Positions 1 to 7,228 are shown, counted from the first letter of the stretch. The stretch is DNA of 7,669 bases from an uncultured Gammaproteobacteria bacterium (GCA_903921135.1 CAIXOY010000416.1:1-7669), one strand, 5' to 3'. Notes: a model not told the origin generated them from the sequence alone. Made by a program: numbers and translations.

Positions 1-757
1 CGATACCCGCATGGACGATGGGACCCGCGATCCCGTAGGCCATCAGCAACGGCGACTTGCCCCGGAGCTCCCCCACGTTCCGCGCAGCCATCAGGCCCAT
101 GTCGAGCAGGAAGAAACTCAGCATTCCCTTGAAGAGATCGACCGAGAACGGCGCCATCACGGATTTGCCGGCTTCACCCGTAACCAGACCCACGGCCATG
201 GACCCCAGCAAGAGGAGCTGTGCACCGTCGGTGAAGCTCTCGTGGAGGATCTTGCCGAGCGGGGTATGCGCCGCTGCAGGAGCCCTGTGCTCGGGAGCGC
301 CAGAGGCATGCTCGCGACGCAACATATTCGCCAACACCACGGCCATGATGATCGCCGGCGATTCCATAAGCGCCATCGCAGCAGCCATGTGCGCGCCGAA
401 GGGGTAACCGTGCGTTTCCATGTACTGGGTGGCGGTGATGTAGGTCACCGCGCTTACCGAGCCGTAAGTCGCGGCAACCGCAGCTGCATCGAAACCGCTC
501 ACGAAGCGGCGCAGGAAGTGGTAGCCGATCATCGGTACCAGCGCGGCCAGCAGCATCGCCGTGCCAAGGCTGATGGCCACCTCGGATGTCAGCCCCGATT
601 CGTTCAGGGCAAAGCCACCTTTCAGACCCAGCGCCATCAGGAGGTAGAGCGCCAGGAACCGGGAGATAGGCTGCGGGATCTCGAGATTGGAGCGGGTCAG
701 ACCCGCGAACAGGCCGAACACGAAGAAGAGGATCGCCGGATCGAGGAAGTTCTGCAT
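1..757 (-). CDS. sbtA: SbtA-family sodium-dependent bicarbonate transporter, C-terminus off the window
   Basis: This is an inner-membrane transporter of the SbtA (DUF897) family, whose cyanobacterial members import bicarbonate with sodium. The 252 codons visible from the ATG at 757 read as alternating hydrophobic segments. TM1 is near residues 6-20, followed by further segments near 34-50, 60-80, 92-112, 124-145, 178-193 and 208-224. Family hallmarks are the small-residue stretch YGSVSAVTYITAT (98-110) and MALMESPAI (128-136), which carries a conserved acidic residue in a membrane segment. A hydrophilic loop (about 147-176) separates the two halves, as in the family. Full-length proteins are about 370 residues, so roughly a third is missing beyond base 1. 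The start is supported by GGAG at 766-769, 8 nt upstream. The gene is divergent from a CbbR-like LysR gene, which fits control by carbon status. An SbtB (PII-like) partner, if present, would lie past the left edge. Family assignment is firm; the substrate in this organism is inferred. Confidence 0.85.
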   Translation of the reverse strand, partial: MQNFLDPAILFFVFGLFAGLTRSNLEIPQPISRFLALYLLMALGLKGGFALNESGLTSEVAISLGTAMLLAALVPMIGYHFLRRFVSGFDAAAVAATYGSVSAVTYITATQYMETHGYPFGAHMAAAMALMESPAIIMAVVLANMLRREHASGAPEHRAPAAAHTPLGKILHESFTDGAQLLLLGSMAVGLVTGEAGKSVMAPFSVDLFKGMLSFFLLDMGLMAARNVGELRGKSPLLMAYGIAGPIVHAGI

Positions 758-811
758 GGCCGCAACTCCGTGAGGGTCCCGGCGATGATAGGCACCCGGA
801 TGATTCAATAA

Positions 812-821
812 AAATCGATTT
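812..821. repeat. Perfect 10-bp palindrome AAATCGATTT in the sbtA/LysR gap
   Basis: AAATCGATTT is identical to its reverse complement. It lies in the AT-rich patch, immediately beside the candidate LysR -35 element. It could be a regulator half-site or chance in AT-rich DNA. LysR proteins usually recognise T-N11-A interrupted dyads, which this does not exactly match. Confidence 0.4.
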
Positions 822-831
822 GATGATGCAT

Positions 832-847
832 TTATATTCGCTTATAT
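832..847. repeat. Direct repeat TTATAT, two copies 10 bp apart
   Basis: TTATAT occurs at 832-837 and again at 842-847, one helical turn apart, so both copies face the same side of the DNA. The second copy overlaps the candidate -10 of the LysR gene. The arrangement suits binding by a dimeric regulator and autorepression, but the motif is short. Confidence 0.35.
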
Positions 848-939
848 CTATGACCTGCCTCCCACTCCGGATGCGCGTTGACCATCTGAGCCCTCTCTCC
901 GGGTGAACGGCACCCACCGTCTCGTACAGGCCCCATGGC

Positions 940-1872
940 ATGAACCCCAATTTCCGCCAACTGCGTTTGTTCCTCGCCCTCGCCGACACCGGGAGCGTGA
1001 GTGCCGCAGCACGCGCCACCCACGTGACACAACCGACAGCATCGATGCAGTTGCGGGAACTCTCGGATGCGGTGGGCATGCCGCTCTATGAGGTGATCTC
1101 GCGCCGAGTGCACCTCACGGAGGTCGGGCGTGATCTCGCCGAGACGGTGCGCCGCATCAGCGGCGAATGGGAAGACTTCGGGCAGCGCATCGACGCTCTC
1201 AAGGGCCTCACGCGCGGACGTCTCAGCATCGCGGTGGTCAGCACGGCCAAATACTTCCTGCCCCGCGTTCTGGGAACCTTCTGCAGCCGCTATCCCGATA
1301 TCGACGCCTCGTTGGTGGTCCTCAATCGCGATGGCGTGGTCGAGCGCCTGCAGCGCAATCTCGACGATCTGTACGTGATGTCCCAGCCGCCTGCAGACAT
1401 GGAACTGGACGACAGGGTCTTCCTCGGAAATCCCCTGGTTCTCATCGCGCCGGCTGGGCACCCGATGGCAGCAGAGGCCCATGTGACCGCAGCCGATCTG
1501 GCGCGCGAGAGCTTTGTGCTGCGCGAGCGGGGATCAGGCACGCGCATGGCCTGTGACCGCCACTTCAGGATGCTGGAGATACGGCCCCGCATCCGCCTCG
1601 AACTCGGCAGCAACGAGGCCGTGAAACAGGCCGTCGCGGGCGGACTGGGCTTGGGCGTGGTCTCGGCACACTCGCTGGACGGACACCTCGACGAGCAAGG
1701 CCTGTGCGAGTTGCCTGCCGAGGGCTTTCCCATCGAATCGCAGTGGCACATCGTGAGACCACGCGGCAAGCGTCACTCGCCGGTGGCGGATGCCTTCGAG
1801 CAGCACCTCGAAGAGGCGAGCACGGAGTTGCGCGAGCGCGTGGCCGAACTGGCGCGGCCGTCCCGCGCCTGA
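940..1872 (+). CDS. LysR-type transcriptional regulator, CbbR/CmpR-like
   Basis: This is a 310-residue DNA-binding regulator with standard LysR architecture. The winged helix-turn-helix spans about residues 5-62, with SVSAAARATHVTQPTASMQL (19-38) forming the helix-turn-helix and PLYE (48-51) entering the wing. A linker helix follows (about 63-88), then a periplasmic-binding-protein-like effector domain (about 92-297). The N-terminus closely resembles CbbR/CmpR/RbcR proteins, which control CO2 fixation or bicarbonate uptake genes and sense metabolites such as RuBP, NADPH or 2-phosphoglycolate. GSGTR (about 198-202) and the GGLGLGVVS segment (about 234-242) are typical of the effector domain. 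The divergent transporter is the likely target. The ATG at 940 was chosen because the family N-terminus starts there; no strong Shine-Dalgarno precedes it, only AGG at 928-930. LysR family membership is certain, the CbbR-like subgroup is probable, and the effector is unknown. Confidence 0.92.
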   Translation: MNPNFRQLRLFLALADTGSVSAAARATHVTQPTASMQLRELSDAVGMPLYEVISRRVHLTEVGRDLAETVRRISGEWEDFGQRIDALKGLTRGRLSIAVVSTAKYFLPRVLGTFCSRYPDIDASLVVLNRDGVVERLQRNLDDLYVMSQPPADMELDDRVFLGNPLVLIAPAGHPMAAEAHVTAADLARESFVLRERGSGTRMACDRHFRMLEIRPRIRLELGSNEAVKQAVAGGLGLGVVSAHSLDGHLDEQGLCELPAEGFPIESQWHIVRPRGKRHSPVADAFEQHLEEASTELRERVAELARPSRA

Positions 1873-1913
1873 AGACGGCCTCTACCCCGCGCCGGGCGAC
1901 AGGGGTGCAGCCC

Positions 1914-3488
1914 TCATGCCCCGCCCAACACCCGCTCCACCTCCAGCCCGCAGTTATACCCCGGCATGAAGGTCACGCCCGGGCCCGGATGGCAGGCCGA
2001 GCCGCAGAGATACAGACCTTCGATCGGCGTCCGGTGCGCCGAGCCCGGCACCATCGCCCGCGCGGCGAGCATGTTCTCGGGATGGATCAGGCCATGGGTG
2101 AAATCGCCCTCGGTCGCGCCGTGCATGCTCGCGAAGTGATCGGAGGAGAAGATCGCCTTGTCGATGATGCGGGACCGGAAATCGGGCATGTAGCCGCTGA
2201 TGATGTCGATCACCCGCTCCGCCGCGATATCACGCAGTTTGCCGCGCTCGCTCTTCGGCGCCTTGCACGGAAAACAGAAGCCGTAGGCACTCGCGATGTG
2301 CTGCCCTGCAGGTGCCAGCGACGGATCCATCACCGAGGGAATCTGGAACGCGACAGGGAACCAGTCCGGCAACTGCCCGGCATCGCAGGCCTCGAAACTG
2401 CGCTGCAGCTGCTCGGGGCTGTCGACGATGGCGCCACCAAAACGGTTGTGGATGTCACGGTTCAGCCACGCCCACTCGCCGCCGTAGGAGGGCAGCCCGT
2501 CGAGCCGGAACAGCATGTGCACCCAGGCACCGCGGTGCTCGGCACGCGCGACGCTCTCGGCGATGCCCGCATCCAGATGCGTTTCGCCCACCAGGCGCTG
2601 GAACGTTGCGGGCCGGTCAAGGTTCGAGAGCACCACCCGCGCGCGGATCTCTTCCCCGCCCTTCATCACCACGCCCACGGCATGACCGCTTTCCATCAGC
2701 ACATGGTCCACCGTCGCGCCCAGACGGATCTCGCCGCCATCCGCTGAAATGCTGCGCGCGAGCGCCTCGCTCAGCGCGCCCATGCCGCCCTTCACCCGGC
2801 GCATCAGCCCGCCATCCCCGCTCTGCGCGAAGGTGTAGACGAGGCACAGCGCAGACCCCGGCGTGTACGGGCCCTTGTAGGTCGACTGGATCGCGGCAAA
2901 GGCGAGCAGCGCGCGGAAGGTGTGGTGCTTCACGGGATCGGGAAAGAAGCGCTCGATCAGCTCCATCGCAGAGCCCGTGAAGACCAGCCGCAACTGCTCC
3001 CGGCGCGCATCGTCCGGCGCGTCGCGCAGCAGCTCTTCCAGACTGCGCGGCGGACTGTCGGGACGGAAGCGGTCCAGCACGCTCGCGGGGTACTCGATGA
3101 AACGCGCGAGCCGCGCGAAACGCAGCAGCGCACCCGGCCCGTGGTGGCGCAGCAGATGCCAGAGCTGGCGCCGCTGCGAGGTGTAGAACATCAGCGGCCG
3201 CTGCCCTGCGCCCGCGAGGTTGATCGCCATCATCGGGAGCTCGATGAACTCGGCACCGTGATCCTCGAAACGGAAGGCCTCGAGCACTTCGCGTGCGAGG
3301 GGAAAGAGGACGCTCGCACCCACCTCGTTGCGACAACCGGCAAACACCGAGCGCGTACCTGCCATGCCACCGACATAGTTGTTCTTTTCGAGAACAAGCA
3401 CAGAGCGCCCGCGGGAGGCCAGCACACGGGCTGCCGCCAGACCGTTATGTCCTGCTCCGATCACGATCGCGTCATAGGGCGCTGGCAT
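1914..3488 (-). CDS. FAD-dependent oxidoreductase, phytoene desaturase/PYROXD2-like
   Basis: This is a 524-residue flavoprotein of the CrtI/PYROXD2-type amine-oxidase superfamily, probably oxidising or desaturating a hydrophobic substrate. The N-terminal Rossmann fold shows GAGHNG (11-16) for the FAD pyrophosphate. Glu34 ends the second strand and binds the ribose, and GGMAGT follows (40-45). The C-terminal FAD motif (about 491-524) contains LYLCGSACHPGPGV and the MPGYNCG turn, close to the HPGGGV-type signature of PYROXD2 proteins. No signal peptide or transmembrane segment is evident. The ATG at 3488 places the dinucleotide fold at the usual distance from the N-terminus and is preceded by AGAGGAA (3496-3502), a good ribosome binding site. 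The frame stays open upstream to 4181, but that extension lies antisense to the kinase gene and lacks family sequence. The gene is convergent with the LysR gene across a 41-bp gap and divergent from the kinase. Classical phytoene desaturation is not assumed, because no other carotenoid genes are visible. Confidence 0.92.
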   Translation of the reverse strand: MPAPYDAIVIGAGHNGLAAARVLASRGRSVLVLEKNNYVGGMAGTRSVFAGCRNEVGASVLFPLAREVLEAFRFEDHGAEFIELPMMAINLAGAGQRPLMFYTSQRRQLWHLLRHHGPGALLRFARLARFIEYPASVLDRFRPDSPPRSLEELLRDAPDDARREQLRLVFTGSAMELIERFFPDPVKHHTFRALLAFAAIQSTYKGPYTPGSALCLVYTFAQSGDGGLMRRVKGGMGALSEALARSISADGGEIRLGATVDHVLMESGHAVGVVMKGGEEIRARVVLSNLDRPATFQRLVGETHLDAGIAESVARAEHRGAWVHMLFRLDGLPSYGGEWAWLNRDIHNRFGGAIVDSPEQLQRSFEACDAGQLPDWFPVAFQIPSVMDPSLAPAGQHIASAYGFCFPCKAPKSERGKLRDIAAERVIDIISGYMPDFRSRIIDKAIFSSDHFASMHGATEGDFTHGLIHPENMLAARAMVPGSAHRTPIEGLYLCGSACHPGPGVTFMPGYNCGLEVERVLGGA

Positions 3489-3560
3489 GGGGCCGTTCCT
3501 CTGTGCGGGGCTCTTTGTATTTTTGCCCCGGGCGGGGCAATGTTGCGGTGTCCTTCCGTT
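3489..3560. promoter_or_regulatory. Short divergent promoter region between the PYROXD2-like gene and the kinase gene
   Basis: Only 72 bp separate the two start codons, so the promoters must be back to back or overlapping. A T-rich run (about 3513-3524) lies next to a GC-rich inverted repeat. On the minus strand TTGCCC (3540-3535) and TACAAA, opposite about 3514-3519, could be -35 and -10 with a 15-nt spacer, shorter than ideal. No convincing plus-strand promoter was seen. The minus-strand ribosome binding site lies at 3496-3502. Confidence 0.4.
3523..3540. repeat. Inverted repeat TTGCCCC-GGGC-GGGGCAA
   Basis: Perfect 7-bp arms, TTGCCCC (3523-3529) and GGGGCAA (3534-3540), are separated by 4 bases. 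The repeat sits in the middle of the 72-bp gap between two divergent starts, so a terminator is unlikely. It is a candidate operator controlling both genes, or a hairpin in the kinase leader if transcription starts upstream of it. Confidence 0.5.
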
Positions 3561-4766
3561 ATGGCGCAAGCAAACACCATGTCGACCTCCGCCGCACTCC
3601 GCTCGCTGCTCGGCAGCACCACGCGTCTGCTGCAGGACGCGGCACTCGACTGGCACCCGGGCACACTGCCCATGCGCGCTCCCACCGTGGAGCAGCCCGC
3701 CTTCCTGAACCGCTTGCTCGCCACGCACGGCGTCGACGCCACGCGGCGTGCCGCACGCGCGCACACCGTGCGAGTACTCGAGCAGCGCCCGCCGAGCAGC
3801 AACTGCAGCAACCGTCTGCTGGAGATCGACTGGGCCGAGGGCGAAGGCATGGCCCGCACGCTGTTCCTCAAGTTGCCCGGCGCCCCGCTCGGCACGCGCT
3901 TTTTCTGCAACGCGCTCGGCGTGTGGGAACTGGAATGCGCGTTTTTTCGCGGTTTCGCGCGGGATTTTCCGCTGCGCCTGCCGCAGGTGCACGCCATCGC
4001 CACGCAGCGCAGCCGCTTCGCGCTGTTGCAGGAGAATCTCTCCGCAGACCCGTCCGTCACGCTCTTCACCAACCGCGCGATGCTGGAGGGCGTGCAGCCG
4101 GATCTCGCGCGGCGCGCGCTTGCGGCCTTCGCGAAGATGCACGCGCACTACCACGGGCTCGACGAACGCGAGCGCGAGCAACGGCTGCCGATGTCACGCC
4201 ACCCTTTTCTGTCGCCCTCGATGTCGGCCATCTCGCAGTTCATCAACGTGGCCGCCATCGAGGCCTGCCGCCGCAAGGCACCGGAGCTTTTCACCGACAC
4301 CCAGGCCGCGCGCTTCCGCGCCGCGATGGGCAAATGGCGGCATCTGCAGCAGGCGTGGTATCACGGCCCGCTCACGCTGGTGCACGGCGACAGCCACATC
4401 GGCAATGTGTTCGTGGACGGCGAGGCGATGGGCATGCTCGATTTCCAGGCCGCGCACTGGAGCAAGGGCATCCGCGACGTGCAGTACTTCCTCGTGAACT
4501 CCATGCGCGCGGAGGATCTGGCGCAGCACGAACAGGAACTGCTGCGTTTTTATTGCGATGCACTTGCCTCGCATGGCGTGAGCCTGGGCGCAGAAGAGGC
4601 TCGTGTGCAGTACCGCGCGTTCAGCTTCCAGCCGCTGATGACCATCGTGACCTCGCTGGGGCTGGGCCCCCTGACCGAGAACGACGCCCTGATGACGGAG
4701 GTGCTGGCGCGCGCCCTTGCCGCCGTGGAGCGCACGGATTTCTACGGCTGGGCCGAGAGGCTCTGA
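3561..4766 (+). CDS. APH/EcKinase-like small-molecule phosphotransferase
   Basis: This is a 401-residue protein with the aminoglycoside-phosphotransferase/choline-kinase fold, resembling the ecdysteroid-kinase-like branch; it should transfer phosphate from ATP to a small hydroxylated molecule. Visible kinase landmarks are Lys104 in LFLKLP (ATP-binding lysine), Glu124 in the WELECAFF helix, the hinge around LLQENL (155-160), the Brenner motif HGDSHIGN (275-282) with catalytic Asp277 and Asn282, and LDFQ (293-296) with metal-binding Asp294. All core residues are present, so it should be active. Length fits the branch. The start is uncertain: ATG 3561 and ATG 3579 are in frame and neither has a good Shine-Dalgarno. 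It is divergent from one flavoprotein gene and overlaps the end of another. Nothing indicates antibiotic resistance; bacterial members of this branch mostly have unknown substrates, with lipid, sterol or sugar alcohols being possible. Confidence 0.88.
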   Translation: MAQANTMSTSAALRSLLGSTTRLLQDAALDWHPGTLPMRAPTVEQPAFLNRLLATHGVDATRRAARAHTVRVLEQRPPSSNCSNRLLEIDWAEGEGMARTLFLKLPGAPLGTRFFCNALGVWELECAFFRGFARDFPLRLPQVHAIATQRSRFALLQENLSADPSVTLFTNRAMLEGVQPDLARRALAAFAKMHAHYHGLDEREREQRLPMSRHPFLSPSMSAISQFINVAAIEACRRKAPELFTDTQAARFRAAMGKWRHLQQAWYHGPLTLVHGDSHIGNVFVDGEAMGMLDFQAAHWSKGIRDVQYFLVNSMRAEDLAQHEQELLRFYCDALASHGVSLGAEEARVQYRAFSFQPLMTIVTSLGLGPLTENDALMTEVLARALAAVERTDFYGWAERL

Positions 4767-6010
4767 AGCATGGCCCGCACCGCCACCTCTGCCGAGCGCA
4801 CCGCGCTCTCGAGCAGCGGAATCCCCGGTTGCGCGTAGGAGCCGCAGAACCACAACCGCCGCCCGGGCTCGGCATGCAGATCCGCGAGCGCGGCGAGCGC
4901 CGCGACGCTGTCGGCCTGCACCACCGGGCGCTCGAAGCGCGCGCGGCTGATCAGGCGTGATGGCTCAGGCTCGCGCTGCGGCTGCACGGTCTGGAACACA
5001 TCCTCCGCGCCGCGCAGCGCCGGCTGCACCGCATTCACCCAGATCGTGCTCTCCGGGCCCTGCTGCCCTGCCTGCACCCACAGGTTCACGGCAGACCAGT
5101 CACGCCGGCGCGGGGGCATCAGCGCAGCGTCACGGTGCATCAGCACTTCCACGGGCTCGTAGCGGAACGCTCCCAGCACGCGGCGCTCGGCGTTGCTCGC
5201 ATGGCCCAGCATCGCAAGCGCCTGATTGGCCTGCGCCGCCACCACCACATGATCGAATCGCCGGGGGTCCTCGCCCGCGAGATCCACCTGCACGCCCTCT
5301 TGCACGCGCTGCACACCGAGCACCTTCACGCCGCAGCGCAACTCCGACACGGTACGCAGCAGCCGCTCTGCAACGTCATCGGCGCCCTCGCACGCGCGGC
5401 GCACGCATTGCCGCATGAGCCCCACGCCCAGATAGCCCATCACCACCTCCGCGGGGAACAACCGCGCAGAGGCGTAACTGCAGGTGGCGATGGTCGAGAG
5501 CGCGGGCAGCAGCAAGCCGTCAACGAAGTCCTGCGGGAAGTCGCGTTGCTGCAGGTAGGCCTCCAGCGTGAGATCCGCGAGTTCGCCGGCACGCCACGCC
5601 GCCAGACCCTCGCGGTAGAAGCGCAGCACACCGCGGAGGATCTGCCGCGCGCGCGCGCTGCGCAGGTCCTGCGGCAGCAGGTAAGACCAGCGCCGCTCGC
5701 CGATGCGCACATTGCGGTAGCGGAAAAAAAGCGCTCCGTCCGCGCCGCAGAGCGAGGAGGCATAGCTCACCGGCTCCGAGGACACGCCGAGTTCCTCGTA
5801 GAGCCGCACGAGGGTGGGGTAGTAGCCGGGATAGAACACGCGCAACGGCACGTCCACGCGGATACCACGCGTGCCCGGCAAGGTCACCGAACTTGCGATG
5901 AAACCGGGCACGGCGTGGCGCTCGAAGAGCGTGACGCGATGACCGCTATGCGATAGCCGGAACGCCGCCGCGAGACCGGCAATGCCGCCGCCGATGACAG
6001 CCGTTTGCAT
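4742..6010 (-). CDS. FAD/NAD(P)-binding amine-oxidase-like protein (COG2907-like)
   Basis: This is a 422-residue flavoprotein of the flavin amine oxidase superfamily. The N-terminus starts directly with the Rossmann strand: GGGIAG (7-12) binds FAD pyrophosphate and Glu30 (TLFE) binds ribose. The following LRVFYPGYYPTLVRLYEELG segment (56-75) is reminiscent of predicted NAD/FAD-binding proteins of COG2907. The C-terminal FAD motif is LWFCGSYAQPGIPLLESAV (386-404), in which the GIPLLESA turn normally contacts the isoalloxazine ring. There is no signal peptide. The ATG at 6010 is adopted because it lies five codons before the Rossmann glycines; no clear Shine-Dalgarno precedes it. The gene ends inside the last 25 bp of the kinase gene, tail to tail. 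COG2907 proteins often occur near cyclopropane-fatty-acid or DUF1365 genes, but none is in view. The superfamily is sure; the reaction is unknown. Confidence 0.88.
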   Translation of the reverse strand: MQTAVIGGGIAGLAAAFRLSHSGHRVTLFERHAVPGFIASSVTLPGTRGIRVDVPLRVFYPGYYPTLVRLYEELGVSSEPVSYASSLCGADGALFFRYRNVRIGERRWSYLLPQDLRSARARQILRGVLRFYREGLAAWRAGELADLTLEAYLQQRDFPQDFVDGLLLPALSTIATCSYASARLFPAEVVMGYLGVGLMRQCVRRACEGADDVAERLLRTVSELRCGVKVLGVQRVQEGVQVDLAGEDPRRFDHVVVAAQANQALAMLGHASNAERRVLGAFRYEPVEVLMHRDAALMPPRRRDWSAVNLWVQAGQQGPESTIWVNAVQPALRGAEDVFQTVQPQREPEPSRLISRARFERPVVQADSVAALAALADLHAEPGRRLWFCGSYAQPGIPLLESAVRSAEVAVRAMLQSLSAQP

Positions 6011-6163
6011 GAGCAGGGTTACCCCGTCGGGAGCCGTGAATCCGCTGAAGGATAAAGGCGCCTAACCTGAAAAAACATCAGCCGCGCCATCTGCCGGGAC
6101 ACACGCAGTAAGCGCCCGAGGCGCGCTACGATGCCCCCTGCCGCCCGCAGGAACCCCGCGCAC
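6011..6163. promoter_or_regulatory. Divergent gap between the COG2907-like gene and the secreted esterase gene
   Basis: This 153-bp region must hold the start signals for two divergent genes. The clear element is AGGAA (6149-6153), a ribosome binding site for the esterase ATG at 6164. A small dyad, CTGA (6067-6070) and TCAG (6078-6081), flanks an A-rich centre. No confident -35/-10 pair was found on either strand. Confidence 0.4.
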
Positions 6164-7228
6164 ATGACACGGACCACCTCCTTCTGCATGACGCTTCTCG
6201 CCACCCTCGCGCTCGCCATGCAGGCCGCAGCGGCCCTGCCGGGCAGCGGCTGCGGCAAAAGCCTCTCGAGCGGCAACTACACGCTGTCGCATGCAGGCGT
6301 GACACGGCACTACCGGCTGTTCGTCCCCACGGGGTATCGCGCCGATACCGCATCCCCCCTGGTGGTGGCTTTCCATGGCTGGGGCGGCAACGAGAACGAG
6401 TTTCTGGGCAACGCGAGCGTGCGCGCCGCCAGCAACCGCCACGGCTATATCGTGGTTGCGCCACGCGGGCTGGGAGCCGGGGCGCCCGACCGCTCCTACA
6501 ACTCCTGGACCTTCAGCGGTTCGTCCACCGGACTGGACGGCGATGGACTGAACCCCGCCGTGAGCGGCGATACAGACGCCATCTGCGACGCACGCTCCAC
6601 GCCTGACTACCGTTACCCCTCGTGCAAGGATCCTGCGCGCACGGTGGCCTCCAACACCTGCTCGTGGACGCAGTGCCGCGCCGACGACGTCGCTTTCACG
6701 CGTGCACTGGTCACGCGGATCGGTCGCAGCCTGTGCGTCGACACCTCTCGCGTGTTTGCCACCGGCGGCTCCAACGGGGGCATGTTCGTCTGGGAACTCG
6801 GACAGAACACCCGCAGTTCCTCGCTTTTCCGGGCCATCGCGCCCGTGATCGGGTTGCCCCATCGCGGCTACCTCGCCCCGCCCGGACGCGCCCGCCCCCT
6901 GCCCGTATTGCTGATCACGGGCACGCAGGACACCACCGTGCCGCCCGGGCCTTGGGAGAACCCCGGATTCACCACCACCTCGAACGGCAGTGACCGGTTT
7001 TTCTACACCGGTGCGACCGCGATCACCCGGGTCTGGTCCAAGGCCAATGGCTGCGGACTGGGCACTGCCGTGCCCTTCGAGGACGGCGTCGCCGCCACCG
7101 ACTGCCGCACCTACTGCTCGGGCTTCAGCGGCTGGCCCCGCGTGCTCGACTGCCGGGCCAGCATGGGGCACGACTACGGCCTGCCGTGGTCCTGGAACCT
7201 GGTGCTCGAGTTCTTCAACCGCAGCTAA
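6164..7228 (+). CDS. Secreted LpqC/PHB-depolymerase-like esterase, cysteine-rich
   Basis: This is a 354-residue exported alpha/beta-hydrolase that should cleave ester bonds in a polymer or a plant-derived phenolic ester. A signal peptide spans about residues 1-25 (basic MTR, hydrophobic TLLATLALAMQAAAA), with likely cleavage after the alanine run. The oxyanion loop is HGWGG (71-75). The nucleophile elbow is GGSNGG with Ser203, preceded by CVDTSRVFAT as in LpqC and feruloyl esterases. Asp256 in GTQD and His336 in GHDY complete the expected triad. The mature part has ten cysteines (30, 141, 154, 166, 171, 191, 297, 314, 318, 330), consistent with disulfides after export. A cysteine-bearing stretch between the oxyanion loop and the nucleophile (about 110-172) looks longer than in compact LpqC proteins. 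ATG 6164 is preferred over ATG 6131 because AGGAA lies 10 nt upstream and the signal peptide starts there. Esterase is sure; PHB versus feruloyl or other substrate is open. Confidence 0.9.
   Translation: MTRTTSFCMTLLATLALAMQAAAALPGSGCGKSLSSGNYTLSHAGVTRHYRLFVPTGYRADTASPLVVAFHGWGGNENEFLGNASVRAASNRHGYIVVAPRGLGAGAPDRSYNSWTFSGSSTGLDGDGLNPAVSGDTDAICDARSTPDYRYPSCKDPARTVASNTCSWTQCRADDVAFTRALVTRIGRSLCVDTSRVFATGGSNGGMFVWELGQNTRSSSLFRAIAPVIGLPHRGYLAPPGRARPLPVLLITGTQDTTVPPGPWENPGFTTTSNGSDRFFYTGATAITRVWSKANGCGLGTAVPFEDGVAATDCRTYCSGFSGWPRVLDCRASMGHDYGLPWSWNLVLEFFNRS

Larger units (their letters stand above)
758..939. promoter_or_regulatory. Divergent promoter/operator region between sbtA and the LysR gene
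   Basis: This 182-bp gap contains the only strongly AT-rich patch of the left part (about 801-850) in otherwise GC-rich DNA. A plausible sigma-70 promoter for the LysR gene is TTGATG (820-825), a 17-nt spacer and TATATC (843-848), each hexamer matching 4 of 6 consensus bases. On the minus strand TATAAA, opposite about 831-836, is a possible -10 for sbtA but has no good -35, as expected for an activator-dependent promoter. LysR-family proteins typically bind such shared regions, repressing themselves and activating the divergent gene. The element positions are seen; the function is inferred. Confidence 0.55.

Noticed and set aside
11..811. 266-codon plus-strand open frame
   Set aside because: It is antisense to the SbtA-type gene, has no family sequence and shows the Arg/His/Gln-rich composition of a GC-rich shadow frame.
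1884..1906. ACCCC/GGGGT inverted repeat between the convergent LysR and PYROXD2-like genes, considered as a terminator
   Set aside because: The arms are only 5 bp with a 13-base loop and no T-tract on either strand.
2922..3560. N-terminal extension of the kinase frame back to 2922
   Set aside because: It overlaps the PYROXD2-like gene on the opposite strand and carries no kinase features; recognisable kinase sequence starts well after 3561.
3489..4181. Upstream extension of the PYROXD2-like frame, giving 755 residues
   Set aside because: The extension is antisense to the conserved kinase gene, and the Rossmann motif starts just after the ATG at 3488, which has its own ribosome binding site.
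3293..4960. 555-codon plus-strand open frame
   Set aside because: Out-of-frame shadow of the kinase gene, extremely rich in Arg, Ala and His with no motif.
6067..6081. CTG-N9-CAG resembling a LexA box
   Set aside because: The LexA box is CTGT-N8-ACAG (10 bases between CTG and CAG); the spacing here is 9 and the outer bases do not match.
6062..7171. 369-codon minus-strand open frame opposite the esterase
   Set aside because: The plus strand encodes a complete signal peptide and catalytic triad; the antisense frame is Gly/Ala/Val-rich without recognisable domains.
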